Positions 33,689 through 41,822 of a stretch of DNA of 64,000 bases are shown here, piece after piece. The notes below the pieces were generated by a model, which searched no databases, was not told where the DNA came from, and worked only from the letters and a program-made list of their open reading frames with translations. How positions within the stretch are numbered: the stretch's first letter is position 1; each line of letters opens with the position of its first letter. The stretch spans positions 1,426,001 through 1,490,000 of the forward strand of contig OY969912.1 in the NCBI GenBank assembly GCA_963704505.1, written 5' to 3'. Position numbers and translations under genes: made by a program. The DNA comes from VRUE01 sp963704505 (lineage in GTDB: Bacteria; Actinomycetota; Thermoleophilia; Solirubrobacterales; 70-9).

Positions 33689-33803
33689 GGGCCAGGAGGG
33701 GCACCCTGCAGCGCGCGGCGTCCACTTTTCGCCCCACGACTCAGCGAGTGACGCCGCGCTGGTGGCGAAAACCCAGCAAGCGGAAGGGTGCCCCTCCTGG
33801 CCC
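33689..33803. repeat. Long palindromic element, 19-bp perfect arms with interleaved inner stems
   Basis: Arm 33689-33707 (GGGCCAGGAGGGGCACCCT) is the exact reverse complement of 33785-33803. Inside, GCGCGGCGTC/GACGCCGCGC (33713-33722, 33750-33759) and TTTTCGCC/GGCGAAAA (33726-33733, 33764-33771) interleave, so they could form a pseudoknot or alternative folds. ACTC/GAGT makes a small hairpin at 33739-33749. The element ends 21 bp before the glmU start codon. Confidence 0.6.
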
Positions 33804-33812
33804 GTCCGCTAT

Positions 33813-33818
33813 TAGGAT
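33813..33818 (+). promoter_or_regulatory. -10 box of leaderless glmU
   Basis: TAGGAT ends 6 nt before GTG 33825. If used, the palindrome at 33689-33803 lies upstream of the mRNA and could act only as DNA for this gene. Confidence 0.5.
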
Positions 33819-33824
33819 CCTGGG

Positions 33825-35219
33825 GTGAGCCCGCCACTGGTCCTGGTGATGGCGGCCGGCGCCGGCACCCGCATGCGCTCGAGCCTGCCGAAGATGCTGC
33901 ACCCCGTCTGCGGGAGGCCGATGGTCGCCTGGTCGATCCTCGCTTCGCGTGAGGCCGGTGCCGGGCGGATCGCGGTGATCGTCTCGCCCGGTAATGACAT
34001 CTCCGCCGGGCTGCCCGAGGGCACCGAGACCGTCATCCAGCCCGAGGCGGACGGCACCGGCGGCGCCGTCCGCGCGGCGGCCTCACTGGTCGCCGACGCC
34101 GGGACGGTCCTCGTCCTCTCCGGCGATGTGCCGCTGATCTCCGCCGAGACGGTCGCCGGCCTGCTCGAGGCACACGAGGGCTCGCCCGCCGCGGCGACGA
34201 TGTTGACGATCGAGCTCGACGAGCCCGGCTCCTACGGCCGCGTCGTCCGCGACGCCGAGGGCAACGTGGAGAAGGTGGTCGAGGCGAAAGCCGCCGGCGA
34301 CGCCGGCGAGGCCGAGTTGGCGATTCGCGAGGTCAACGCGGGCACCTATGCCTTCGACGCCGCCCCGTTGGCGGAGGCCCTCGCCGGGCTCTCCAACGAC
34401 AACGCCCAGGGCGAGTACTACCTGCCCGATGTCTTCACGGCCTTTCGCGAGTCGGGCCAGACCGTCGCCGCCCACATCGCCGATGACATCGCCGTGACGA
34501 TGGGGGTCAACGACCGCCGCGACCTCGCCGCGGTCGAGGCCGAGGCGCGGCGACGGATCCTCGCCGGCCACATGCGCGCCGGCGTCACGGTTGTCGACCC
34601 GGCGTCGACCTGGGTCGACGCCGACGTCGTCATCGAGGCAGACGCCAGGATCGAGCCGGGCACCAGCCTGCGCGGCGACACCGAGGTCGGCGCGGGGACC
34701 GTGGTCGGCCCGCTGACCACGCTGACCGACTCCAAGCTCGGCCGTTCGGTCACCGTCCCGCACTCCTACCTGGTCGATTGCGAGGTCCTCGACGGCTGCA
34801 CGGTCGGCCCCTTCGCCTACCTGCGGCCGGGCGCGGCGCTCGGGCCGGAGGCCAAGGCCGGCGCCTTCGTCGAGGTCAAGAACTCGCGGATCGGCGCCGG
34901 GGCGAAGGTCCCGCACCTCTCCTACATCGGCGACACGGACGTCGGCGCGGGCAGCAACATCGGCGCCGGGTCGATCACCGCCAACTACGACGGATCCCGC
35001 AAGCACCGCACTGTGATCGGCGCCGATGTCCGCATCGGAGTTGACACGATGCTGATCGCCCCGGTAGAAGTCGGCGACTCCGCCTACACTGGCGCTGGCG
35101 CGGTGATCAAGAGCGACGTGCCGGGTGGAGCACTTGCCGTGAGCCGAAACGAGCAACGCAACATCGACGGATACGCGGAGGCCAAATCCGCGCAGCCGAA
35201 AGAGGAAGAGGACTCGTGA
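33825..35219 (+). CDS. glmU: Bifunctional UDP-N-acetylglucosamine pyrophosphorylase / glucosamine-1-phosphate N-acetyltransferase
   Basis: A 464-residue cytosolic enzyme making UDP-GlcNAc for peptidoglycan: acetylates glucosamine-1-phosphate, then couples it to UTP. The N-terminal uridylyltransferase (1 to about 235) has VMAAGAGTRMRSSLPKMLHP, QPEADGTGGAV and LSGDVPLIS; the C-terminal left-handed beta-helix (about 255-450) has GPFAYLRPGA, VEVKNSRIG, NYDGSRKHRTVIG. GTG 33825, leaderless. It ends in an acidic tail and overlaps prs by 4 bp (GTGA). Confidence 0.97.
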   Translation: MSPPLVLVMAAGAGTRMRSSLPKMLHPVCGRPMVAWSILASREAGAGRIAVIVSPGNDISAGLPEGTETVIQPEADGTGGAVRAAASLVADAGTVLVLSGDVPLISAETVAGLLEAHEGSPAAATMLTIELDEPGSYGRVVRDAEGNVEKVVEAKAAGDAGEAELAIREVNAGTYAFDAAPLAEALAGLSNDNAQGEYYLPDVFTAFRESGQTVAAHIADDIAVTMGVNDRRDLAAVEAEARRRILAGHMRAGVTVVDPASTWVDADVVIEADARIEPGTSLRGDTEVGAGTVVGPLTTLTDSKLGRSVTVPHSYLVDCEVLDGCTVGPFAYLRPGAALGPEAKAGAFVEVKNSRIGAGAKVPHLSYIGDTDVGAGSNIGAGSITANYDGSRKHRTVIGADVRIGVDTMLIAPVEVGDSAYTGAGAVIKSDVPGGALAVSRNEQRNIDGYAEAKSAQPKEEEDS

Positions 35220-36250
35220 GCACTATCGAGCAGCAGCCAGGGGCGGCCCCGACCGCGATTCCACACGACTACTCGAAGCGCCTGATGGTCTTCGGAGGCC
35301 GCAGCTCCGGCGAACTCGCCTCCAAGGTTGCCGGCAAGCTCGAACTGGACCTCGGCCAGGTGACCCTGAAGACCTTCGCCAACGGCGAGGTCTACTGCCG
35401 CTACGAGGAGTCGATCCGCGGCGCCGACGTCTTCATCGTGCAGTCGACCTGCGCCAACGAACAGACCGGGATGACGCCGAATGACGCGCTGATCGAGCTG
35501 CTGGCGATGATCGACGCCGCCCAGGGCGCCTCCGCCCACCGGATCATCGCCGTCACCCCTTGGTACGGGTACGCGCGCCAGGACAAGAAGTCGGCCCCGC
35601 GTGAGCCGATCACCGCGCGGATCGTCGCCAAATGCCTCGAGGCCGTCGGCACCGACCGGGTACTGACCATGGACCTCCACGCAGGACAGGTCCAGGGCTT
35701 CTTCCATGTCCCGGTCGACCACATGACGGCGATGCCGATGCTGACCCAGTGGTTCGCCGACCAGCACATCACCGACGAGCTCGTGATCGTCTCCCCGGAC
35801 GCCGGCCGGGTGAAGACGGCCCGCAACTTCGCCCGCCGCATCGGCACCCACTGGGCGGTGATGGAGAAGGAGCGCCCGGCCCAGCAGGTCGCCGAGATCG
35901 GCTACGTCGTCGGCGACGTCAAGGACAGGACCGCGGTCCTGGTCGACGACATGATCGACACCGCCGGGACCCTCTGCGCCGCTGCCCAGACCGTCCTCGA
36001 CGAGGGTGCCGCCCGAGTGATCGCGTGCGCCACCCACGGCGTCTTCTCCGGCCCCGCCTTCGAGCGCCTCGCCTACGAGAACTCCGGGATCGAGCAGATC
36101 GTCGTCACCGACACGCTGCCTCTGCGCGAGGGCGCTCCCGACAACATCAAGGTCCTCTCGACCGCGAGCACCTTCGCCGACTCGATCCGCCGCATTTTCA
36201 CCGACGACTCGGTATCCGAGATATTCGCCGGCGAGAACCAACTTTTTTGA
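35216..36250 (+). CDS. prs: Ribose-phosphate pyrophosphokinase
   Basis: A 344-residue enzyme making PRPP from ribose-5-phosphate and ATP for nucleotide, His and Trp synthesis. Markers: LMVFGGRSSGELA, FANGEVYCRYEESIRGADVF, TPWYGYARQDKK, the metal site DLHAGQVQGFF, VSPDAGRVKTA and the PRPP loop VLVDDMIDTAGTL. The N-terminus is about 20 residues longer than E. coli Prs. Start codon GTG overlaps the glmU stop, giving coupled translation as in many actinobacteria. Confidence 0.97.
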   Translation: MSTIEQQPGAAPTAIPHDYSKRLMVFGGRSSGELASKVAGKLELDLGQVTLKTFANGEVYCRYEESIRGADVFIVQSTCANEQTGMTPNDALIELLAMIDAAQGASAHRIIAVTPWYGYARQDKKSAPREPITARIVAKCLEAVGTDRVLTMDLHAGQVQGFFHVPVDHMTAMPMLTQWFADQHITDELVIVSPDAGRVKTARNFARRIGTHWAVMEKERPAQQVAEIGYVVGDVKDRTAVLVDDMIDTAGTLCAAAQTVLDEGAARVIACATHGVFSGPAFERLAYENSGIEQIVVTDTLPLREGAPDNIKVLSTASTFADSIRRIFTDDSVSEIFAGENQLF

Positions 36251-36262
36251 GCGGGCGGCTGC

Positions 36263-36398
36263 GGCCAGGCATGGCGTCTGGCCGCCTGGTGCCGGCGCGG
36301 TTCGCCACCTCCCCGACGTCCCGCGTAGCGGTGCTACGCGGGAGTCGTGTCGTCGTCGCCCCGCTTGGCTCCAGTCGCCCAGCCATCCATGCCTGGCC
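36263..36398. repeat. Palindromic element with 12-bp outer arms and inner hairpins
   Basis: GGCCAGGCATGG (36263-36274) pairs perfectly with CCATGCCTGGCC (36387-36398). Inside lies the perfect 10-bp hairpin CCCGCGTAGC-GGT-GCTACGCGGG (36320-36342). The left arm can alternatively pair locally as GCGGCCAG/CTGGCCGC (36261-36268, 36278-36285), which could end the prs transcript. The element stops 23 bp before ATG 36422. Confidence 0.55.
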
Positions 36399-36421
36399 TT
36401 GCCGACCGCTCTGAAATTGCG

Positions 36422-37162
36422 ATGACGGGAGCGGGCGGCGGGTTGAGGCTCGTCGGACACAAGGGGGCGGATCTGATTGCCCCGGGCAACACGCTCGAGA
36501 GCTTCGCGGCGGCGGTCGAGGCGGGGGTGGACACGATCGAGTTCGACGTGCTCTGGCTGCGCGACTCGCACCTGCCGGTCGAGGAGCGGGCGCCTTTGGT
36601 CGTCGCCCATGACTGGCACGACGCCGAGAGCCGGGCGCCGCTCAATCTGACCGAGGCGCTCGATGCCTTCCTCGAGCCGCCGCTCGACCGGGTCGAGATC
36701 GACCTCGACATCAAGCTGCCCGGTAGGGAGGAGGAGATCGTCGAGGCGCTTCGCGAGCGCGATCTGATCGACAGAGCGATGGTCTCGACCATGGAGCTCT
36801 ACAGCCTCGGGCGAATCGTCCAGCTGGAACCGGCGTTGAGGCGCGGCTGGACCTACCCGAAGGTCACCAAGGACTGGACCTCGAAACGGTGGGCGAAGCC
36901 GGCGCTGCTGGCTGCGCTGGTGGCGATGCGGCACCGCCTGCCCGGCCTTGCCGCCGAGAAGCTGCCGCAGATGGGGTTGGCGGCGATGTGGGTCTACCAC
37001 CCTCTGGTCTCGGCGCAGCTGGCGCGGATCACGAAGCTCGCCGGCGTCGAGCTGATCGCCTGGACGGTCGACGATGCCGCGCGGATGAGCAGGCTCGTCG
37101 ACCTCGGCGTCGACGGGATCGTCTCCAACGATCCGCGGCTCTTCGCCGGGCTCAATCGCTGA
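36422..37162 (+). CDS. Glycerophosphodiester phosphodiesterase family protein
   Basis: A 246-residue TIM-barrel enzyme hydrolysing glycerophosphodiesters from phospholipid turnover. It shows RLVGHKGADLIAPGNTLESF (the HRG-type first motif with HK in place of HR), VDTIEFDVLWLRD, VVAHDW and the C-terminal AWTVDDAARMSRLVDLGVDG. There is no signal peptide, so it acts in the cytoplasm. The ATG at 36422 is preferred over two earlier in-frame ATGs, which lie within the upstream palindrome. Overlaps the convergent ABC permease gene by 11 bp. Confidence 0.87.
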   Translation: MTGAGGGLRLVGHKGADLIAPGNTLESFAAAVEAGVDTIEFDVLWLRDSHLPVEERAPLVVAHDWHDAESRAPLNLTEALDAFLEPPLDRVEIDLDIKLPGREEEIVEALRERDLIDRAMVSTMELYSLGRIVQLEPALRRGWTYPKVTKDWTSKRWAKPALLAALVAMRHRLPGLAAEKLPQMGLAAMWVYHPLVSAQLARITKLAGVELIAWTVDDAARMSRLVDLGVDGIVSNDPRLFAGLNR

Positions 37163-37886
37163 CGTCGCGGCGCATCACCAGCAGGGTGCCGATCGCGAAA
37201 AGGCCGAGCACCCAGCCGGCGAGGACGAGGCCTCCGGCCACCTGACCCAGACCTTCTTCGATGCCGCTTTGGCTGCCGTGCAGGGACCCGATCGCCTGTG
37301 AGGGAAAGTAGTGGCCGATATCTCCCGGGAGCAGTTCCGGCAGCGGGGAGAGGATGAAGAAGGAGGCGAGCGCGGCGATGATCGCGCCGACCTGGTTGCG
37401 GACGATCGCGCCGACTCCGAGCCCGAAGCCGCAGAGTAGGGCGTAGGAGATCAGGACGCCGGCGTAGATCGAGAAGACGTCGCCGGCCCCCGGCCGGGGA
37501 ACGCCCCGGATCGAGAGCAGCGTGAAAGTAAGGGCGCCGTTGATGGCCACGAAGGCGAGGCCGGACAGGGCGCCGAAGACCAGCACCGCGGCGAGCTTCG
37601 CCAGCATCGCCCGGTGTCGGCGCGGGTCGGCCAGGAAGGTCGTGCTCGCCGTCCCGTGGCGGAACTCGGTGGTGATCGCCAAGACGCCGAGGACGAGCAG
37701 CATCACCATCAGCAGGCCGATGCTGGTCTGGATCCCTTCGATGCCGCTGCGGTCGAGTTCCTCGACCTTCACGAGGCCGGTGAAGAGACCGGCGAAGAGG
37801 GCCTCGGCCAGGAGGCCGATCCCGAGCATCACCCAGGTGGTGCGGACGGTGGTCAGCTTCAGGAGCTCGGCCCGGAACAGCCTCAT
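37152..37886 (-). CDS. ABC transporter permease (ABC-2 type)
   Basis: A 244-residue membrane subunit starting RLFRAELLKLTTVRTTWVML, a typical opening for actinobacterial ABC-2 permeases, with six hydrophobic helices (about 18-38, 58-75, 97-118, 136-158, 164-182, 218-238). Together with the ATPase encoded just upstream, it forms an exporter of unknown cargo. ATG 37886 overlaps the ATPase stop (ATGA), so the pair is translationally coupled. Confidence 0.87.
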   Translation of the reverse strand: MRLFRAELLKLTTVRTTWVMLGIGLLAEALFAGLFTGLVKVEELDRSGIEGIQTSIGLLMVMLLVLGVLAITTEFRHGTASTTFLADPRRHRAMLAKLAAVLVFGALSGLAFVAINGALTFTLLSIRGVPRPGAGDVFSIYAGVLISYALLCGFGLGVGAIVRNQVGAIIAALASFFILSPLPELLPGDIGHYFPSQAIGSLHGSQSGIEEGLGQVAGGLVLAGWVLGLFAIGTLLVMRRDVSD

Positions 37887-38782
37887 GCCTCGGGGTCCTC
37901 GCCGGTGACCTCGAGGAACCTCTCCTCGAGGCTCGAGCGCACCGGAGTGAGCTCGTGGATCGCGACGCCGGCGGCCAGCGCCACCTCGCCGATCCTCTCG
38001 CCGTCGACTCCCTCGACCGACAGGGCGCCGTCCTCGTCGCGGGTGACGCCGGCACCGGGGAGGGCCGACAGGGCCTCGGCCAGCCGCGTCGGGTCGGCGC
38101 TCCTGACCTTCATCCGCGCCGCCGCGCCGGTCGTGAACTCCTCCAGCGAGGCCTGGGCGACGAGCTTGCCATCGCGGATCACGATCAGCTCGTCGGCGGT
38201 CTGGGCGACCTCTGAGAGGAGGTGGCTGGAAACCAGGACGGTGCGTCCGGCCGCCGCTTGCTCGCGGAGGAGGTCGCGCAGCCAGCGCATCCCCTGCGGG
38301 TCGAGGCCGTTGGCGGGCTCGTCGAGGATCAGGATGCGCGGATCGCAGAGCAGCGCCGCGGCGAGCGCGAGGCGCTGGCGCATCCCCAGCGAGTAGCCCT
38401 TCACCCTCCGCCCGGCGGCGTCGGTCAGCTCGACCATCTCGAGGACCTCGTCTACCCGCGGCGCGGGCACGCCGGCCGTGGCCGCCAGCACCCGCAGGTG
38501 GTTGCGGCCGCTGCGCCCGGGGTGGAAGGCGGTCGCCTCGAGGGCAGCGCCGATCGTGTGGAGGGGCTCGACCATCTCGGTCGGCGGCCGGCCCTCGACC
38601 AGCGCCTCGCCGGCGCTCGGCCTCAGCAGGCCGAGGAGCGCCCGCATGGTCGTCGTCTTGCCGGCGCCGTTCGGTCCGAGGAATCCGGTGACCCGGCCGG
38701 CCTCGACGGCGAAGGAGAGCCCGTCGACCGCAAGCGACTTGCCGTAGCGCTTGCTGAGCCCCCGGACCTCGAGCTCGGGCAC
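37883..38782 (-). CDS. ABC transporter ATP-binding protein
   Basis: A 299-residue ATPase. It has Walker A GPNGAGKTT (about residues 36-44), signature YSLGMRQRLALAAALLCDP, Walker B ILILDEPANGLDP and the H-loop VSSHLL. The C-terminal extension (about 215-299) is typical of ABC-2 drug, lantibiotic or lipid exporters. GTG 38782 overlaps the stop of the DUF6159 gene by one base, giving a three-gene operon of DUF6159, ATPase and permease. Confidence 0.92.
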   Translation of the reverse strand: MPELEVRGLSKRYGKSLAVDGLSFAVEAGRVTGFLGPNGAGKTTTMRALLGLLRPSAGEALVEGRPPTEMVEPLHTIGAALEATAFHPGRSGRNHLRVLAATAGVPAPRVDEVLEMVELTDAAGRRVKGYSLGMRQRLALAAALLCDPRILILDEPANGLDPQGMRWLRDLLREQAAAGRTVLVSSHLLSEVAQTADELIVIRDGKLVAQASLEEFTTGAAARMKVRSADPTRLAEALSALPGAGVTRDEDGALSVEGVDGERIGEVALAAGVAIHELTPVRSSLEERFLEVTGEDPEA

Positions 38783-39648
38783 TAGACGGTGCCGGGCGTC
38801 GCGCCGGGCGGGCTGGCGCGGCCACCGCCCTTGACCTTGACCGCGGATTCGAGCTCCTCGGCGGTGAAGCCGCCGACCGCCTGGCCCTCGAGGGCGTAGC
38901 GGTAGAGGGCGACGCCGAAGATCCCGCTCAGCGCCTTCTGGATCAGCAGCGCCACCGCTAGCACCAGGGCGCCGACGATGACCAGCAGGGCGCCGAGGAA
39001 GGCGGCGGAGGACCAGAGCGCGATCCCCCCGGCGATCAGAACCGCGGCCGGCAGAATGCCGATCAGGAAGACGGCACCGCCGATCGCAATGTTGCCGGTG
39101 ATCTGCTGCCCCCAGCGCTCGCGGAAGATCGAGGCCGATCGCTTGAGCGTCCCGATCGCCCCGGTTCCCTCGAGCGCGATCACGGGGACGGCGAGGAAGG
39201 TGACGAGCGACCAGGCCATGCCGACGAGGCGGGCGGCGATCTGGCCGCCGATCCCTCCCTGGTTCTCGAGCAGGCCCATCAGCAGGCTGATCGCGGTTGA
39301 GAGCGCCGCCCAGCCGCAGATCTGCGAGAAGCGGGCGCGGGAGACGGCGAGGCCGTCGGCGACCGTGACGCCGGCCTGGCCGCGGAAGATCATGTCGGCG
39401 GCGGCCGCCAGGCCGACGCTGAAATAGAAGCCGACGACGCTGAGCACATAGACGCCGATCACCAGCAGCGGGATCGCGCCGGCGAGGCTGTCCTGGTCGA
39501 ACAGGTAAAGGCCGGGGCCGATCGTGACGATCGCCAGGAGGGTCGTCGCCACCGCTCCGTACAGGGGGAAACGGATCAGCTGCGGGTGCGAGCGCAGCAG
39601 CCCCCAACTTTTCTTCGTCAACTCCCAACCGCGGCGGATCCTGCTCAT
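38782..39648 (-). CDS. DUF6159 family membrane protein
   Basis: A 288-residue membrane protein with about six helices. It opens RIRRGWELTKKSWGLLRSHP, resembling the gene at 18617-19903, and ends soon after VGGFTAEELESAVK, so it lacks that paralogue's extra C-terminal domain. A ribosome site (AAAGGAGA) precedes ATG 39648. It lies first in an operon with an ABC exporter, suggesting an accessory role in membrane transport or maintenance; no activity is known. Confidence 0.8.
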   Translation of the reverse strand: MSRIRRGWELTKKSWGLLRSHPQLIRFPLYGAVATTLLAIVTIGPGLYLFDQDSLAGAIPLLVIGVYVLSVVGFYFSVGLAAAADMIFRGQAGVTVADGLAVSRARFSQICGWAALSTAISLLMGLLENQGGIGGQIAARLVGMAWSLVTFLAVPVIALEGTGAIGTLKRSASIFRERWGQQITGNIAIGGAVFLIGILPAAVLIAGGIALWSSAAFLGALLVIVGALVLAVALLIQKALSGIFGVALYRYALEGQAVGGFTAEELESAVKVKGGGRASPPGATPGTV

Positions 39649-39661
39649 CGCCGGTCTCCTT

Positions 39662-41080
39662 TCAGGCGTTGCTCGTCAGTCCCGGGATTCTGACCAGACC
39701 TGTTCCCTCGAAGTACTCCCACTCCTGCTCGCCCAGTTCGGTCGAGGGCTCGTCGCCGTAGACCCACTCGCGCATGATCCGGTGCCAGTTGCGTTTCGCC
39801 CGCAGCTGGCCGAGCACGGCGACGACGCCGATTTCCATGCGCCGTCCCATCAGCTCGTCGGCGGGGATCGACTCGCGCCGCATCAGGTCGTAGTACTCCG
39901 AGCGCGGGTCGTTGGTCGACTCGATGATCTTCATCACCCGCCGGGCGGTGATCTCGATCTCGCGGTCTTCGATGTACCAGCCGCCGACCGCGCCCATGTG
40001 CTCCAGGAGCCGTTCGGCATCGAGCTTCGAGGGCTTCTTGATGAAGCCGAGATCGTGAAGTGCCTGGCGGAAGGCTTCCGGGTCGGCCCGCGAGGCGGCG
40101 TCGAAGGCGCGCTGCTCGAGCACGATCTGCTCGCGATCGAGCTTCTTGGTCATGCCGAAGTCGAGGAAGGCGACCCGGTCGTCGGCCATCAGCAGATAGT
40201 TGCCGGGGTGGGGGTCGGCGTTGAAGTGCTGGAGGTTGAACATCGAGCCGAGGTTGCCGCGGAAGATGATCTCGCCGAAGCGGCTGCGCTCCTCGTGCGG
40301 GAGTTCCTTGATCTTCTCGAAGCCGATTCCCTCGACGAACTCGGTGACCAGGACCCGCCGGCGCGAGAGCCTGGTGATGACTTCGGGCACGTAGATGAAG
40401 GGGTGATCGCGGTAGGCACGCGCGAAGCTGCGCTGGTTCTGGGCCTCGTACTCGTAGTCGAGCTCCTCCATCACGCGCTCGCGTATCTCCTCGGCAATCG
40501 CCTTCGCGTCGAGGCCCGGCGCCAGGGCCCGGGCGAGCCGGACGATCGTCCCTGCGTTGCGAAGGTCGGCGTCCATCGCCTCGGCGATCCCGGGGTACTG
40601 GATCTTGACCGCGACGACGCGGCCATCGAGCAGCTCGGCTTTGTGCACCTGGCCGATCGAGGCCGCCGCGAACGCCTCCTCCTCGATTTCCGCGAAGAGC
40701 TCGGAGATCCGTTCGCCTTCGTACTCTTCGTCGAGCACCTTCTCGACCTTGGACCAGGGCATCGACGGTGCCTCGGTGCGCAGCTTGGCGAGCTGCTCCT
40801 GGTAGATCTCGCGGTACTCGTCGGGGATGAACTCGGTGTCGATGAAGGAGGCGAACTGGCCGAGCTTCATCGCCGCGCCCTTCATCTGGCCGAGTGCACC
40901 GACCATCTTCATCGCCGTTTCGAGGTGGCGCTGCTCGAGCTTCTCTTTGCTTCCCTCCTCGGAGCGGGCGACATTCGTCGCCTTGGTCCCGGCATAGCGG
41001 GCGCCCTGGACCCCGACGATCGAGCCGAGTTTCGCCGAGCGGCGGACGCGCCCCTTGGGGATCTTGGAATCGTCGGCCAT
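39662..41080 (-). CDS. AarF/ABC1/UbiB atypical kinase family protein
   Basis: A 472-residue protein-kinase-like ATPase. It has the family KxGQ motif (GAAMKLGQFAS), the AAS nucleotide loop (FAAASIGQVHKAEL), the lysine strand VVAVKIQYPG, a catalytic loop FNADPHPGNYLL and the metal-binding FLDFGM. Members support quinone synthesis or lipid metabolism. No quinone gene is adjacent, so the pathway is open. It sits 14 bp ahead of the DUF6159-ABC operon on the same strand and is divergent from rplY. Confidence 0.92.
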   Translation of the reverse strand: MADDSKIPKGRVRRSAKLGSIVGVQGARYAGTKATNVARSEEGSKEKLEQRHLETAMKMVGALGQMKGAAMKLGQFASFIDTEFIPDEYREIYQEQLAKLRTEAPSMPWSKVEKVLDEEYEGERISELFAEIEEEAFAAASIGQVHKAELLDGRVVAVKIQYPGIAEAMDADLRNAGTIVRLARALAPGLDAKAIAEEIRERVMEELDYEYEAQNQRSFARAYRDHPFIYVPEVITRLSRRRVLVTEFVEGIGFEKIKELPHEERSRFGEIIFRGNLGSMFNLQHFNADPHPGNYLLMADDRVAFLDFGMTKKLDREQIVLEQRAFDAASRADPEAFRQALHDLGFIKKPSKLDAERLLEHMGAVGGWYIEDREIEITARRVMKIIESTNDPRSEYYDLMRRESIPADELMGRRMEIGVVAVLGQLRAKRNWHRIMREWVYGDEPSTELGEQEWEYFEGTGLVRIPGLTSNA

Positions 41081-41101
41081 TGCTGGAGTCTGACGATTCT
41101 C

Positions 41102-41107
41102 TATCCT
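41102..41107 (+). promoter_or_regulatory. -10 box upstream of rplY
   Basis: TATCCT ends 10 nt before ATG 41118. The same CTATCCT string precedes the genes at 6592 and 60900, suggesting a common promoter type with a very short leader. Confidence 0.4.
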
Positions 41108-41117
41108 CCTCCGTTCG

Positions 41118-41816
41118 ATGGCTGCAAACCGCGAAAAACTGAAGGCCGCTCCGCGAACCGATTTCGGCTCGCGGACGTCGCGCCGCCTGCGCCGAGAGGG
41201 CTTCGTCCCCGGCGTCGTCTACGCCGGCGGCTCTGAGGCCCGCGCCTTCCAGGTCGGCGCCCGAGACGTCCAGAACGTGCTCGCCTCCGGCCAGGCGTTG
41301 TTCGACCTCGACCTCGAGGGCTCCGGATCGGTCCCGGTCGTCGTCAAGGACCAGCAGCTTCACCCCGTCCGCGGCAACCTCGAGCACATCGACCTCCAGG
41401 AGGTCAAGCTCGACGAGGCGATCCAGGCCGACGTCTCCCTCGAGCTCGAGGGTGCCGAGCAGGCCCCCGGCGTCAAAGCCGGCGGTGTCCTCGAGCACGT
41501 CACCCACGAGATCACCGTCGAAGCCCTGCCTACCGAGATTCCTGAGCGGCTCGTCGCCGACGTCTCCGCGATGGAGATCAACGACACCCTGCAGTTGACC
41601 TCTCTCGACGTTCCCTCCGGCGTCAAACTGATCGCCGAGGACCTCGAGGAGGTCACCATCGCCACCCTGTCGCCGCCCCGTGTCGAGGAGGAGCCCGAGC
41701 CCGACGTCGAGGAGGAGACGGAGCTGATCGGCGAGGAGGGCGAGGAGGGTGCCGCCGAGGATTCAGGTGGCGACTCCGGGGGCGATGGCGGTTCCGGCGA
41801 CTCCGACGGGGAGTAA
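41118..41816 (+). CDS. rplY: 50S ribosomal protein L25 / general stress protein Ctc
   Basis: A 232-residue 5S-rRNA-binding ribosomal protein of the long TL5/CTC type. The L25 domain (about 8-95) has RTDFGSRTSRRLRREGFVPG and VRGNLEHIDLQEV. The second beta domain follows to about 185, and the tail is a disordered acidic stretch of E, D, G and S. Placement ahead of pth matches the actinobacterial order prs-rplY-pth. Confidence 0.95.
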   Translation: MAANREKLKAAPRTDFGSRTSRRLRREGFVPGVVYAGGSEARAFQVGARDVQNVLASGQALFDLDLEGSGSVPVVVKDQQLHPVRGNLEHIDLQEVKLDEAIQADVSLELEGAEQAPGVKAGGVLEHVTHEITVEALPTEIPERLVADVSAMEINDTLQLTSLDVPSGVKLIAEDLEEVTIATLSPPRVEEEPEPDVEEETELIGEEGEEGAAEDSGGDSGGDGGSGDSDGE

Positions 41817-41822
41817 GCCCTG

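Noticed and set aside
33689..33803. Riboswitch or ribozyme controlling glmU (as glmS has)
   Set aside because: The fold does not resemble the glmS ribozyme, and the TAGGAT box 6 nt before the glmU start suggests the element is outside the mRNA.
37883..39628. Continuous frame that would fuse an extra N-terminus to the ABC ATPase
   Set aside because: The upstream part is a shifted reading of the DUF6159 gene; the GTG at 38782 begins the real ATPase.
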